A stretch of DNA of 64,000 bases from Streptosporangiaceae bacterium NEAU-GS5 (GCA_017592665.1 JAGFNW010000017.1:62001-126000), one strand, 5' to 3'. Positions 1 to 11,349 are shown, numbered from the stretch's first letter. Made by a program: numbers and translations. The notes: generated by a model from the letters alone, not told the origin.

Positions 1-1365
1 GCGCACGGTGAACGGGTCGAGGGCGCGGCCGAGCGGCGCGGCGAGAACCATCCGCCCGCCGGACACGGTCTCCACCCGGGCCGCCTCCGCGTACGGCAGG
101 CCGTCCGCGGTCCTGCCGGTGATGATGACGACCGTGCCGGCGTCCGGCTCGGCCGGGCCGTCCAGCTCCAGCGCGGGGCCGGTGACAAGCCCGGCGACGG
201 GCCGCTCGGCGAGCTCCAGCCGTTCGGACCGCACGTAGACGGTCGTGACCCGGCGGCCGAACCGGGACAGGCGGCGGTCGCCGCGCAACCTCAGCCGGGT
301 CGTCGCGGCCGTGAGGCCGAAGTCGGCCGCGGCCGACAGATCGGCCGCGACGACCTGATAGGCCTCGCCGGGCACGCCCGGGGCGCGGAGCACGACCCAG
401 GAGCCGGGGAGGATGGCCGGCTGGGCCCCGTCCAGGTCGATCACGACGTCCTGGCCGTCCGCGGCGTCGGCCAGCGCGAAGCCCGGCCACTCGTCGGACG
501 GCGCGTCGAAGACGCCCTCATCGAAGACCGTTTCGTCGAACACGCCCGCGCGTACCGGGGCGTGGGTGGCGTACCTCGCCCGGACGCCGTCCGGCATGGT
601 CCGCCAGTCGGGGGCGTTGTGGCCGAAGATCGCGGCCCGGGCCCGGAAGGCGTACAGGTCCTCGGCCCCGGCGAGGTTCAGCGGGGTGTCCCAGCCGGCC
701 ACGGTGGCGGCGGGGCGGCCGCTCTGCTCGGCCGGCGACACGGCGGCCTCGCGCAGGATGCGGAACCGCCACTCCCCCGCGGCCGATCGCACGAGCAGGC
801 CGTCTCCCGTGGCGAGGCCCGTGGTGACACCGGCCAGGCGGACCGTGGTGGCGTCGGGCGCGATCTCCGCCGGCATCCCCACCCGCAGCCGCATGGCGTT
901 GCGCGCGGCAAGGGCGACGATCTCCCGGGCCGTCTCGAAGACCTGCGGCCGTTCGCCCTGTCCGGGCACGCTCTGCACGCGGGTCCCGGCCGGGAGCACG
1001 GCGCGGCCCGGCGCGCCGGGCGCGTCCTCGACCGTGAACGCGAGGTGCGCCGAGGCCGCGACGCCGGGGCTCGACTCGTAACCGATCGCCCGGGCGAGTT
1101 CGAGCACCGACCGGCGCTCGGTGGCCGTGCGCAGGAAGCCCTCGTGGGCGATCCGCTCCTGGTAGAAGGTGACGACGTCGGCGACGGTCGCCCACGCGTC
1201 GAGCAGCGCGACGGCCGGGTCCTCCGGGTCGCTCACGGTGAGCGCGGGCAGCCGCTCCACCAGTGCGGCGAGGGCGCGGCCCAGCACCACGTCGCGGGTG
1301 CCCGAGCGGTAGACGGGGGCCGCGAGGCCCGGCGGATTGACGGCGGGCGGCCCGGCGGCGCTCAT
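1..1365 (-). CDS. eCIS baseplate assembly protein, second copy (3' end outside window)
   Basis: The frame is open from an ATG at 1365 to the left edge (455 codons), so the C-terminus is missing. The N-terminus resembles the 'putative baseplate assembly protein' family (Afp12-like): a segment on valuing position in the cell (DPAVALLDAWATVADVVTF, then YQERIAHEGFLRTATERRS) is typical of the conserved N-terminal helix block, followed by beta-rich repeats. The ATG overlaps the stop of the preceding 815-aa baseplate gene (ATGA), so the two are translationally coupled. In known eCIS two large wedge proteins build the baseplate ring; the function is inferred from that family and from position. Confidence 0.82.
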   Translation of the reverse strand, partial: MSAAGPPAVNPPGLAAPVYRSGTRDVVLGRALAALVERLPALTVSDPEDPAVALLDAWATVADVVTFYQERIAHEGFLRTATERRSVLELARAIGYESSPGVAASAHLAFTVEDAPGAPGRAVLPAGTRVQSVPGQGERPQVFETAREIVALAARNAMRLRVGMPAEIAPDATTVRLAGVTTGLATGDGLLVRSAAGEWRFRILREAAVSPAEQSGRPAATVAGWDTPLNLAGAEDLYAFRARAAIFGHNAPDWRTMPDGVRARYATHAPVRAGVFDETVFDEGVFDAPSDEWPGFALADAADGQDVVIDLDGAQPAILPGSWVVLRAPGVPGEAYQVVAADLSAAADFGLTAATTRLRLRGDRRLSRFGRRVTTVYVRSERLELAERPVAGLVTGPALELDGPAEPDAGTVVIITGRTADGLPYAEAARVETVSGGRMVLAAPLGRALDPFTVR

Positions 1366-3809
1366 GATCCGCCTGCCATCAGGAACTCGATCCGGCCGTG
1401 CTCGGGCAGGCTGGGGTCGCTCAGGCAGCGCGGCACCTCGAGCGGGCCCATCGGGATCCGCCCGGCGGCGCGCTCCCCCGCCGCCGGACGGCCCCAGCGC
1501 CGGAAGCGGTTGGGTTTGGGCGCCGTGTCGTCGGCGTCGACCCAGCGCACGCCGGGCACGCCCATCGCCGCCGCGACGACCCGGCTCAGATACACGGGGC
1601 GGCCGAAGCCGAGGCCGTCGGGGTGGAAGAAGCCGGGGGCGCCGTCGGCCCTCGTCCCGGCCGTGAACACGTCGATGAGGGCCCTCTTGACCGCGCCGGC
1701 CGCGTGGCCGGGGGCCACGTGCACGGTGAGGACGATGTCGAGCGACACCGGCGCCAGCGCGATGACCTGGACGTCCTCCCCCGCCATGCGGAAGCCGTCC
1801 AGGTGGGCGGTGACCTCGTCGCGGAACGCGCCGTCCACGGGCAGCCCGGCGCGGCGGTCGACGACGACGGACGCGGTGTACCAGGATCCGGTCCAGCGCC
1901 GGGTCGCCGCGGCCTGCCTCACCTCGGGGTGTTCGCCGGTCAGGCGGGCGTAGTCGTCGCCGGTCACCGCCCGGCGCTGGGTTCGGAACGCCTGCGGCGC
2001 CCACTGCCGGACCTGCTCGACCGGCTCGGGATCGGCGCCGCCCTGGGCCGGCATGGGGTTGCGGACCGTCACGCCGTCGATGGGGACGACCGGCCGCGTG
2101 AGCGTGTCGCGACCGACGTTGCCGCGCCGCCCGCCGCCGACCCGGTAGGTGACCAGCAGTCTCGTCCCGGGCGCGGGCGCCCGCACGCCGTCGCCGAAGC
2201 GCAGGTAGGCGCGCCCGTCGTCCTCGGTCTCCACCACGCACCGGGCGGCGAAGCGGTCTCCGCCCAGCAGGTCGGGCGCGACGGTCCAGGTGGTGGTGCC
2301 GTCGCCGACCTCGGTCAGCGCCGGGACGGCGTCCTGCGGGCGTACGGCCAGGGCCTGCGAGGCCGCGCGGCGCAGCGCCGTCCCATGGTCGTACGGCACG
2401 GCGTGCGCCAGCCCGGACCGCGCCAGCCGGGGCCGGTAGCGGCCACGGGCGGGCGCCTCGGCGGGGGTCGGCGCCTCCGGCCCGGCCAGCGCTCCGTGTT
2501 CGGCCAGCACCACGTTGGCCCGCACGACCGTCGCCCCGGCCGAACCTCCGGATGGAACCGGGAACCGCCAGAGGCGGAGCGGGAAGGGCGGCGCGTCCTG
2601 CTGGTGCCAGGTCACCTCCAGCAGCTCGGCTCCGGTCAGCGGGTCACGCGACGGCACGGCGTCCGCGTTCAGCCGGACCGCCCAGCGCCGCGTGGGATCG
2701 GGCCTGGCGGGGTCTCCGTCCGGTCCGCGCACCTCTTCGAAGACGAGCACGTCGCCCGCAAGAAGGGCCAGCGTGCCCGGCCGGACCAGGGTCGCGGCGG
2801 TCGCGCCCGCCGGGAGCCAGGCGCGCTCCTCGCTCCAGGTGTAGACGTCGATGGCGTTGCGCGCGGCGTCGAGGGTGAGGGGATGGAGCGTGTGGAAGAC
2901 CGCTCCGTCCGGGCCTTCCGCTTCGGTGGCCGTTTCGGTGGCCGCTTCGGTGCCGGCGGCGAGGGTGAGGCCGTCGGCCGCCTCGGTCGCCTCGGCGACG
3001 AGCCAGCAGCGGGCGGCGGCGCCGTCGTTCATTTCGTAGTCCAGCAGGCGCGCATGCCGTCGGATGGAGGTCCTGCGGCGGGCCGTGCCCAGGTAGGCCT
3101 CGGTGGCGACCGCGTCCTGGGCGTAGGCGAGCTGGTCTCCGAGATAGGCGAACAGCTCGGCGAACGCCACTCCGAGGTCGGCCGCCCCGCGATCGTCCCA
3201 GCCGGGCAGCACGAGTGACAGCCGGTCGAGCAGCAGCGCCCGGAGCGCGTTGTAGTCACGGCTGAGGTAGTCGATCTGCGGCGGCGACACGGGCAGGCCG
3301 GCCTGGGGCGAGGGCGGCGCCGGGTCCAGGTCGGCGGGGCAGTCCACCTTGAAACCGAACGGCACCTCGGCCAGCCGCGGGTCGAACCCGGCGTCCGGGT
3401 CGGCGATGACGAGCCGGTAGGTGGAGAAGTCGCCGGTGGAGCCGGTCCGCACGACCAGCACGCGCCGCGCGTCCGGCAGCGCGCCGAACGCCGCGACGTC
3501 CGCCGCGGTCACCCGTCCTCCGGCGGACGCCAGCTCGGAGGCGGGCACGGCCCACTCGACGCCGACCGGGTTGAGGGCGGGGTCGACGCGCACGCCGCCC
3601 GTGACGCGCACCCCGCCGGGGGCGATCTTCGGCGGCAGCGGCAGCAGGCAGTGGACCAGCAGCGTGCGCTGCGCCGGCACGCCGGGATGACCGGCGTCGA
3701 CCTCGATCGACTCGATGCCGTTGAGCCGGCCTCCGTGCCCGCCCTGGAGCCTCCCCTGATTCCGGGTCGCCTCGAGCCGCAGCCGCGCGTCGTACGCGTA
3801 CTCGGTCAT
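1362..3809 (-). CDS. eCIS baseplate protein (Afp11-like, 815 aa)
   Basis: Large structural protein expected to form baseplate wedges of the contractile injection machine. Residues around 200-300 carry the family block QIDYLSRDYNALRALLLDRL, then FAELFAYLGDQLAYAQDAV and a YLGTARRRTSIRRHARLLDY stretch, typical of putative baseplate assembly proteins. The C-terminal half has baseplate-J-like beta domains. The frame stays open for 45 codons upstream of the ATG chosen at 3809, but that ATG follows the wedge-gene stop by 2 bases, and MTEYAYDARLRLEATRNQ is a plausible N-terminus. A short Thr/Glu/Ala run (TEAATETATEAE) interrupts one loop. Confidence 0.85.
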   Translation of the reverse strand: MTEYAYDARLRLEATRNQGRLQGGHGGRLNGIESIEVDAGHPGVPAQRTLLVHCLLPLPPKIAPGGVRVTGGVRVDPALNPVGVEWAVPASELASAGGRVTAADVAAFGALPDARRVLVVRTGSTGDFSTYRLVIADPDAGFDPRLAEVPFGFKVDCPADLDPAPPSPQAGLPVSPPQIDYLSRDYNALRALLLDRLSLVLPGWDDRGAADLGVAFAELFAYLGDQLAYAQDAVATEAYLGTARRRTSIRRHARLLDYEMNDGAAARCWLVAEATEAADGLTLAAGTEAATETATEAEGPDGAVFHTLHPLTLDAARNAIDVYTWSEERAWLPAGATAATLVRPGTLALLAGDVLVFEEVRGPDGDPARPDPTRRWAVRLNADAVPSRDPLTGAELLEVTWHQQDAPPFPLRLWRFPVPSGGSAGATVVRANVVLAEHGALAGPEAPTPAEAPARGRYRPRLARSGLAHAVPYDHGTALRRAASQALAVRPQDAVPALTEVGDGTTTWTVAPDLLGGDRFAARCVVETEDDGRAYLRFGDGVRAPAPGTRLLVTYRVGGGRRGNVGRDTLTRPVVPIDGVTVRNPMPAQGGADPEPVEQVRQWAPQAFRTQRRAVTGDDYARLTGEHPEVRQAAATRRWTGSWYTASVVVDRRAGLPVDGAFRDEVTAHLDGFRMAGEDVQVIALAPVSLDIVLTVHVAPGHAAGAVKRALIDVFTAGTRADGAPGFFHPDGLGFGRPVYLSRVVAAAMGVPGVRWVDADDTAPKPNRFRRWGRPAAGERAAGRIPMGPLEVPRCLSDPSLPEHGRIEFLMAGGS

Positions 3810-3811
3810 CG

Positions 3812-4168
3812 TCACATCACCCGGGTGAACGCGGCGGTGAGCGGCTGTGCCGTACCCCGCAGGAGATAGCGGACGACCACACTGAGGGTCGCGTCGCGCA
3901 CGGCGACGTCGACCGACTGCACCTCGACCGTCTCCGGCAGCCACCGCTGCAGGGCGGCCTGCACCAGCAGGCCCGTCGCGGTCGCGAGCTCGCCGTCGGC
4001 CGGTTCGAAGACGAGCCGTAGGATCCCGCTGCCGAAGTCGGGCCGGTTGACCCGCTCCCCCGGCGCGGTGAACAGCACCTGCTCGATCAGCTCGCGCACA
4101 TGCTCCGCGTCGTCGGCGGCAGCCGTCCTGCCGTGGCCGTCGATCCTGAACGGGAAGGCGATGTGCAC
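3812..4168 (-). CDS. gp25/GPW-like baseplate wedge protein
   Basis: Small (118 aa) protein of the T4 gp25 / P2 gpW family, which joins the baseplate wedges and starts sheath assembly. Recognisable features are the N-terminal VHIAFPFRIDGHGRTAAADD strand, the helix EHVRELIEQVLFTAPGERV followed by NRPDFGSGI, and a C-terminal strand ending in YLLRGTAQPLTAAFTRVM. A GTG start at 4168 is chosen because a GGGGA ribosome-binding site lies just upstream and the start follows the PAAR gene stop by 2 bases; the longer frame upstream has no family similarity. Confidence 0.87.
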   Translation of the reverse strand: MHIAFPFRIDGHGRTAAADDAEHVRELIEQVLFTAPGERVNRPDFGSGILRLVFEPADGELATATGLLVQAALQRWLPETVEVQSVDVAVRDATLSVVVRYLLRGTAQPLTAAFTRVM

Positions 4169-4170
4169 GG

Positions 4171-4494
4171 TCAGATCCCCTTTACGCGGGTCTGGGTGTT
4201 CACCACGGTGAGCGGAGTCCCGGTGGGCATGCACAGGGCGCTGCCATCGGAAAGGAGCACGGGAAGTCCGCCGGCCCGCACCCGTACGGCCGAGGTGGTG
4301 AACGTCGCGTTGACGCACGGCCCGTTGCCCATCGGAGGCGGCGGCAAGGGACATACGGTGATGCTGTACGGCGTGCCGAGCGTGACGATGGCGACCCCCG
4401 CGACGCGCACCCGGGGGTACGACGCGATGGGCACGGCCTGGGCGCCGTGCGCGCAGGTCACCACCGCGCCCGGGTGGAGCAGGTAGCCGGGCAT
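4171..4494 (-). CDS. PAAR-like spike-tip protein
   Basis: 107-aa protein rich in Gly, Pro and short beta strands, with four Cys (CAHG, CPLP, PCVN, LCMP). This suits the PAAR-like conical tip that sharpens the central spike of contractile injection systems. It sits between the spike (gpV-like) and gp25 genes, the usual place. Its ATG overlaps the spike gene stop (ATGA). Metal binding by the Cys/His residues is plausible but not shown. Confidence 0.78.
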   Translation of the reverse strand: MPGYLLHPGAVVTCAHGAQAVPIASYPRVRVAGVAIVTLGTPYSITVCPLPPPPMGNGPCVNATFTTSAVRVRAGGLPVLLSDGSALCMPTGTPLTVVNTQTRVKGI

Positions 4495-4985
4495 CAGGTC
4501 ACCTCCAGGGCGCCCTTGTTGATCGACACGGAGACCGCGCTGAGCGCGACGCTCGCGTTGCCGCTGGTCAGCTCGATCCCCGCCGGTGAGAGCTTGATGG
4601 TGAGCGGCGCCGGCACCAGCGGCGGCGCCACCTCCAGCGTCACGCCGCCCGCGCCCGGCACGTCGCTGATGGTGAGCGTCACGCCGTCGGTCTTCAGCAC
4701 CTTTGTCTCCGGCACGGCCGGCGCGACGGGCACCTGGCCCGCCTCCCAGAAGCAGCCGCTCCAGATCGGCAGGTCCGCGTCGCCCGCCTCGAACTCGACC
4801 CAGACGCCCGTCCCCACGGGCGGCGTGAGGAACAGCCCCACGCCTGGCCCGGCGAACGGCACGCTCGGCATGGCCCAGCGCCGGCCCGCGCCGAGGACCG
4901 CGGGGCAGTCCACCTCGACTCGCCCGAGCTGCATCGGATCGGCGTTGCCGGTCACCTTGCCGCGGTATTTGCCGTAGAACGTCAC
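4494..4985 (-). CDS. gpV/gp5-like central spike protein
   Basis: 163-aa protein with an N-terminal OB-fold region (YGKYRGKVTGNADPMQLGRV through VGTGVWVEFEAGDADLPIW) that matches phage baseplate assembly protein V / VgrG OB domains, followed by a beta-helical C-terminal part. It forms the trimeric spike under the hub. Unlike VgrG, the gp27 and gp5 portions are separate genes here. Starts at ATG 4985 with a 4-base overlap with the hub gene. Confidence 0.85.
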   Translation of the reverse strand: MTFYGKYRGKVTGNADPMQLGRVEVDCPAVLGAGRRWAMPSVPFAGPGVGLFLTPPVGTGVWVEFEAGDADLPIWSGCFWEAGQVPVAPAVPETKVLKTDGVTLTISDVPGAGGVTLEVAPPLVPAPLTIKLSPAGIELTSGNASVALSAVSVSINKGALEVT

Positions 4986-6121
4986 GGTCGCACCGCCGGC
5001 ACGGTGGAGCCGACGCCCTCGCGGCTCAGGGTGAAACTCTGCGTGTAGCGGCCACGGGTGAACGTGTGGGTGACCCGCTTGACGGCGTACAGGCCGTCGT
5101 GCCGCCAGCCCGCGCCGCGCAGTCCGACCAGGCCGCGCGCGGTGAGCACGTCGCCGTAGCGCTCGGTGTCGACATTGCCGGTGACGGTGAGCGAGTCGCC
5201 CGCCCCGTCGGCCATGCCCTGGGCGCGGGCCAGCGCCTGCGTGGCGGACAGCCCGCTCTCCCTGAACTGCCGGGTCCGCGGATGACCCGTGCCGGGAAGG
5301 TCGTCGGCCTCGGCGGCGAGCGGCACGCGGAGCCCGGGCAGGCTGTGGACGGGCAGTTCGGCGTTGGTCAGGCGATCGAGGATCGAGCCGCTCACCTGGA
5401 AGGGTGTCAGGACGTCCTGGCGGAAGGACAGGCCCGTGACGTTGGCCTCCACGCCTGGGCCCGCGCTGAGGGCCCGGGCGGGGACGCCGGCCCGGACCGG
5501 TGGGCCCCAGTAGGCGACGCTGGTGGCCGGAGCCGGGCCGGGGGTGAGGTGGAACACATAGCCGAAGCGGCGCGCCAAGATCCGGAGGAAGGCGAGGTCC
5601 GTGGTCTGCTGACCGGGGATCCGGTCGATCGGCAGCGGCGGGTCGAGGGTGGGCGGGGGGACGACCGAAGGGGTGATGCCATATCGGGCGTAGCCCAGGA
5701 TGACCTGCTCGACGATGGCGGCCTCGTCGCTGGCCGGATATTCGGCCGACCTCTCCTCCAGGTCCATCATCACGGTCAGGTCCTCACCGGTGACCGTGAT
5801 GTCGGAGCCCCCGGGGGCGGCGGCCGGGGTCAGCTCGCGATGGGTGATCACGCCGTCGATCAGGATGTGCGGCGTCCCCCGGAAGGTGACGATGAGGATC
5901 ACCCGGTTGAAGGGGTCCAGCGAACCGTCCATGAGCAGGGGGTAGTCGACCAGGCCGCCGGGGCCGGACCGCCCGTCGGCCACCACGATCTGGAACCCCG
6001 GCCGCGCCGAGTCGGACGTGGTCACCTGCACCCGCCGGATGCTCTCCACCAGCCGGGGCGGCGCGGGCGCCGGCAGCGTCGCGCCGATGAGCACGGTGAG
6101 CTTCGTGGACAACGGATCCAC
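4982..6121 (-). CDS. gp27/gpD-like baseplate hub protein
   Basis: 379-aa hub protein of the phage late-control gene D / T4 gp27 type. Visible signatures are repeated tube-like beta domains, TGEDLTVMMDLEERSAEYPA, a GQQTTDLAFLRILARRFGY block and a C-terminal YAVKRVTHTFTRGRYTQSF strand. The hub adapts the sixfold tube to the threefold spike. A GTG start at 6121 follows a GGAGGAGCGAGG ribosome-binding region. Overlaps the spike gene by 4 bases. Confidence 0.87.
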   Translation of the reverse strand: MDPLSTKLTVLIGATLPAPAPPRLVESIRRVQVTTSDSARPGFQIVVADGRSGPGGLVDYPLLMDGSLDPFNRVILIVTFRGTPHILIDGVITHRELTPAAAPGGSDITVTGEDLTVMMDLEERSAEYPASDEAAIVEQVILGYARYGITPSVVPPPTLDPPLPIDRIPGQQTTDLAFLRILARRFGYVFHLTPGPAPATSVAYWGPPVRAGVPARALSAGPGVEANVTGLSFRQDVLTPFQVSGSILDRLTNAELPVHSLPGLRVPLAAEADDLPGTGHPRTRQFRESGLSATQALARAQGMADGAGDSLTVTGNVDTERYGDVLTARGLVGLRGAGWRHDGLYAVKRVTHTFTRGRYTQSFTLSREGVGSTVPAVRP

Positions 6122-6133
6122 CCTCGCTCCTCC

Positions 6134-6442
6134 TCAGAACCCAGGTACGGGAATCCGCACGGCGCTCCCGATGCGGTCGCCTGCGGTGAGCTCGTCGGGA
6201 TGGATGACCACGTTGGCGTCGCACACCCGCCAGAACTGGGTCGGATCGCCCAAGTAGGCGGCCGTGATCAGGTCGGGGCGGTCACCGCCCGCCACCGTGT
6301 GGAAGGTCAGGGTCTGCAGGTCGTCCGGCTGGGGAACGAACCTGCGGCGAAGGTAGCGAACGTCCTGGACGCCTCCGCGGCCGTCGGGCATCGCCAGCGT
6401 GGCCACCTCGGCCTGCGCGTACCTGCTCGCCGGGTCGCTCAC
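6134..6442 (-). CDS. LysM-domain baseplate protein
   Basis: 102-aa protein. The C-terminal half resembles a LysM fold (FHTVAGGDRPDLITAAYLGD ... FWRVCDANVVIHPDEL ... GSAVRIPV). In eCIS loci a LysM protein follows the tube-cap protein and helps fix the hub. The GTG at 6442 overlaps the previous stop, so I prefer it to the longer frame upstream, which is the shadow of the tube-cap gene. Confidence 0.8.
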   Translation of the reverse strand: MSDPASRYAQAEVATLAMPDGRGGVQDVRYLRRRFVPQPDDLQTLTFHTVAGGDRPDLITAAYLGDPTQFWRVCDANVVIHPDELTAGDRIGSAVRIPVPGF

Positions 6443-7134
6443 CACGGCGGCGTCCCGGTGACGGTGCTCGCCAGGGCCCCGGCCTGGCCGGCGGCGGACC
6501 GCCCGATTCCAGTCGCCCCGCCGAGCTTGGCCAGCGCCTCCTTGCCGGCCTGGTGAGCGAGGAAGAGGCCGTGCCCAAGGCTGGTCGGCGGAAGGTCGCT
6601 GTATGACAGCACCCGGAGTTCGAGATCGACGGCGGCGCGGATCGGGTTGAGGTCGGCGTCGTACGCCTCCTCGGTGACGGAGAACCCGGTGAGCCGCACC
6701 GGAAGGACCCGCTTCGGCCCCCACACGAGGAGGGTGAGCGGAGCCTCGGCCGGGACGATCTCGATGGTGCCGGTGAGCGCGAGCGCGGCGTCCGCGATGA
6801 CCGTCGAGCTCCTCGGATACAGCAGCAGCTCCAGCGTCGACAGCTGCGGATACACCCCGGCCGCCGCCGTCACGAGCCGCTCGGGCCCGGCCGAGTCGGC
6901 CGCGTCGACCTCCACCTTGAGGGAGATCGTCTCGATGGGCGCGCCGGTCAGGCGTAACGCCTCGTCCCTGGCGCCGCCGGGTCCGATCTCGCCTTCCACG
7001 GCACGCGCCCGCAGGCGCCTGGTCATCTGGTCGGGGTTGTACTGGAAGACGACCAGGCGGCTCAGCGGATTCGCCTGATCCACGCCGACCAGCGCGCCGC
7101 GCCGCGTCCGGACCCAGCCCTCAAAGCCTGCCAT
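6439..7134 (-). CDS. CIS tube initiator / tube-cap protein
   Basis: 231-aa protein of the contractile-injection-system tube-protein family (Afp7/Pvc7-like). It contains the characteristic VVFQYNPDQMTRRL motif near residue 30, a Ser/Asp/Glu strand (ISLKVEVDAADSAG), PQLSTLELLLYP and GPKRVLPVRLTGFSVTEEAY, then an Ala/Gly-rich tail. It starts tube polymerisation at the baseplate. ATG at 7134; the 3' end overlaps the LysM gene. Confidence 0.85.
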   Translation of the reverse strand: MAGFEGWVRTRRGALVGVDQANPLSRLVVFQYNPDQMTRRLRARAVEGEIGPGGARDEALRLTGAPIETISLKVEVDAADSAGPERLVTAAAGVYPQLSTLELLLYPRSSTVIADAALALTGTIEIVPAEAPLTLLVWGPKRVLPVRLTGFSVTEEAYDADLNPIRAAVDLELRVLSYSDLPPTSLGHGLFLAHQAGKEALAKLGGATGIGRSAAGQAGALASTVTGTPPW

Positions 7135-7173
7135 GGCCGCCCACCGTCATACCCGGATCCTGGTCCAACGCCG

Positions 7174-8322
7174 TCACTGCGCCGTCAGCAGCATGTCACT
7201 GGGAATCTCATCGAGCCTGACATCGATGCCGATGAGCTTCAGCGTCTTCCTGGCCTCGGCCAACCGCGTGATGAGCGCGCCGCTGACGTCTGTCGGGCGG
7301 TCGATGACGGTGCCGCCCTGGTCGCCGGCGGACGGTCCCCGGAATATGTTCTTGGGCCAGTCGCAGATCGCCTCGACCGCCCAGGACAACCACGCGTCGA
7401 ACTGCACGCGGTTCTGAATCGCGGGGAGCCCGCTCGTGTCCTTGATCTGTAGCCAGGCGAGGGCCTGGCCCAGATAGACCACACAGGAAGCGCGGCTCAT
7501 GCCGACCAACGTGCTTTCCAGGCCCTTGAAGATGCGGTCCCAGGGGACGCAGTGTTTGTATGTGCCCACGCCCTCGTTGTCGCCGAATTTGTCCACCGCC
7601 GTCTTCACGGCGCTTTCGATGGAGGGGCGCTGGTAACGCAGAAAGATGACCTTGTGCTGGAGAAAGTCCTGGTTGGGATCCCCCTGGGCGAAGTCCACGT
7701 CGGTGTACGGCGTGACCATGCGCTGGAGCAGTCGCCCGGCGGACATCGGACGTGGTCCGGGCTCCCTGCTCGGCCCCACGGGAGCGGACCGCGGCGACCC
7801 GCCCATCACGTGTTCCGCGTTGGCCGCGGCGAACCGCTCCGACGCGTCCGAAGGGTCGGTGACCTGGAAGCCGCCGCCCGCCTGGCGGGTGGACGGCTGA
7901 AGGACGTGGGTCAGCTCGTGGGCCAGGAGTCTGCCGCCTTCAGAGGAGGCCGGAGCGTACCGGCCGGCCTGGAAGACGATGTGAGAGCCGTCGGTGTAGG
8001 CGAGCGCGCCGACCGACGCGGCGGCGGCGTGCGCGGCGGCGTCGGTGTGGATGCGCACTCCGGACAGATCCGCGCCGAGCCGGGTCTCCATCTCGTCGCG
8101 TACGGGCGGGTCGAGAGCCCTGCCTGGTGAGCGAGCGACGTCCTGGACAGCCGTTGGGGCCGACACCTGATAGGTGATCGACACGCGGTTGATGCTGTGC
8201 CGCAGCGGCGGGGCCGCAGCCGACGTGGGACCAGGCGCCGGGACGCCACGGCCGGGAACTCCGGACGAGTGATCGTGACCCGTCACGTGCTCCGATCGGC
8301 GCTCGCCGGTGTACATGGCCAT
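7174..8322 (-). CDS. eCIS core DUF4157 protein, candidate cargo/effector
   Basis: 382 aa. Residues about 66-150 form a DUF4157 'eCIS core' domain: LGADLSGVRIHTD followed by LAHELTHVLQ, an HExxH zinc-metallopeptidase-like motif (His135, His139). The remaining ~190 residues have no family I recognise; a KHCVPWDRIF segment faintly recalls the His-rich core of HNH-type toxins, which is only a guess. DUF4157 is known to mark proteins linked to eCIS and is often fused to variable toxin domains. An AGGAGG sequence sits just upstream of two in-frame ATGs (8322 and 8316); I take the first. It interrupts the structural genes in the same orientation. Confidence 0.85.
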   Translation of the reverse strand: MAMYTGERRSEHVTGHDHSSGVPGRGVPAPGPTSAAAPPLRHSINRVSITYQVSAPTAVQDVARSPGRALDPPVRDEMETRLGADLSGVRIHTDAAAHAAAASVGALAYTDGSHIVFQAGRYAPASSEGGRLLAHELTHVLQPSTRQAGGGFQVTDPSDASERFAAANAEHVMGGSPRSAPVGPSREPGPRPMSAGRLLQRMVTPYTDVDFAQGDPNQDFLQHKVIFLRYQRPSIESAVKTAVDKFGDNEGVGTYKHCVPWDRIFKGLESTLVGMSRASCVVYLGQALAWLQIKDTSGLPAIQNRVQFDAWLSWAVEAICDWPKNIFRGPSAGDQGGTVIDRPTDVSGALITRLAEARKTLKLIGIDVRLDEIPSDMLLTAQ

Positions 8323-8348
8323 GGCACCTCCTGTTGACCGGGCGCGCC

Positions 8349-8551
8349 TCACCGCGGCACGGACCCGTGGATTTCCGAAATGACGATCTCAGCGTCGGCC
8401 GGGATGCGCCCTAACAGGGCGGGATGCCTCCGCAGGGCGGCCACCACGGCGGGCGTGAGCGCCTCGAAGCGACCGGCTGCAATGGCGGCGACCACGGAGG
8501 CGGCCTCGGACGGATCCAGGTCGACCGACAGCGTGTCGATCCGGATGACGC

Positions 8552-8561
<10 letters not shown>
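8349..8561 (-). CDS. small eCIS-associated protein, unknown function (70 aa)
   Basis: Acidic 70-aa protein whose N-terminal strand (SVIRIDTLSVDLDPSEA) is followed by two helices (FEALTPAVVAALRRHPALLG) and a closing strand. It overlaps the ATPase gene end by 10 bases and precedes the DUF4157 gene by 26. No family recognised. Its position suggests a chaperone or adaptor for the ATPase or the DUF4157 protein; this is inference. An internal GTG at 8555 is an alternative start. Confidence 0.7.
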
Positions 8562-10611
<2,050 letters not shown>

Positions 10612-10615
<4 letters not shown>

Positions 10616-11349
10616 CGCCCCTCCCGCACGCCAGACTCCGACTCCGACTCCGCGCCAGACTCCGACCGCGCGTGAGGCTCTGGCCGTACCGCCGGCACCG
10701 GGACGGCCGGGCGAGCCTCGATGAAGTGCCTCCGAACCGGCGGCGCGGGCGGCGCCGAGGTCCCCGGCCCATCCAGCAGCACCGCAGCGGCCCTATAAGC
10801 GACCGACAGCCGATACGGGGCGTGCGAGAACAGCGACCAAAGCTTCGTGAGCTCCTCCAAATCGAGGGGCAGCAGGGTCACGCGGACCGACTCAGGCTGC
10901 ACGGCGAGGTCGGAATACTGCTCCCACGCGGTGGGATCGACCGTGACCGCATCGTCCATCGTGGCCGCGATCGTGCCACGGGTCAGAACCGGCTGTACGG
11001 CGAGCGTGCTCACCACGAGACCGAGCAGCCGCTGAGGTTCGAGCGCCGTCTCCTCACCCGAAAAGGTGAGCAGATAGTGCAGGTCCAAGGCTTGACGCGG
11101 CGGGTTGATCAGGCTGCCGTCGGCATGACGGGTGGGCAGCTCGGCGACGCTCAGGGCCCCGTTGGACAGCACGCGATACAAAAAGAGATTCACCCCGGCC
11201 GCGTCGCTGTCGGCGGTCCCGAGCGTGTGCGGCCGTTGCGTGGTCACCCGGGCATGGCGCACCCCGCCCGGCAGTTCCGCCGCGAAGGCCTCATTGAGAA
11301 TCCGGCCCAGCGCCGATGTGACCATCGCCACCGCCAAATAGTTGCTCAC
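10612..11349 (-). CDS. DUF4255 (Pvc16-type) tail terminator/cap protein
   Basis: 245-aa protein with the N-terminal block SNYLAVAMVTSALGRILNEA and NLFLYRVLSNGAL, PPRQALDLHYLLTFSGEETA, typical of DUF4255/Pvc16 N-terminal domains that cap the distal end of the sheath-tube. I place the start at a GTG (11349): a longer in-frame extension would read into a tandem-repeat tract. The C-terminus is a Ser/Glu low-complexity tail (SESGAESESESG). Confidence 0.85.

Noticed and set aside
1398-3218. Long plus-strand open frames across the baseplate genes (also 562-1953 and 5066-6556)
   Set aside because: They are the GC-rich complementary shadows of clear eCIS genes; their translations are Arg/Gly/Pro-rich with no family blocks.
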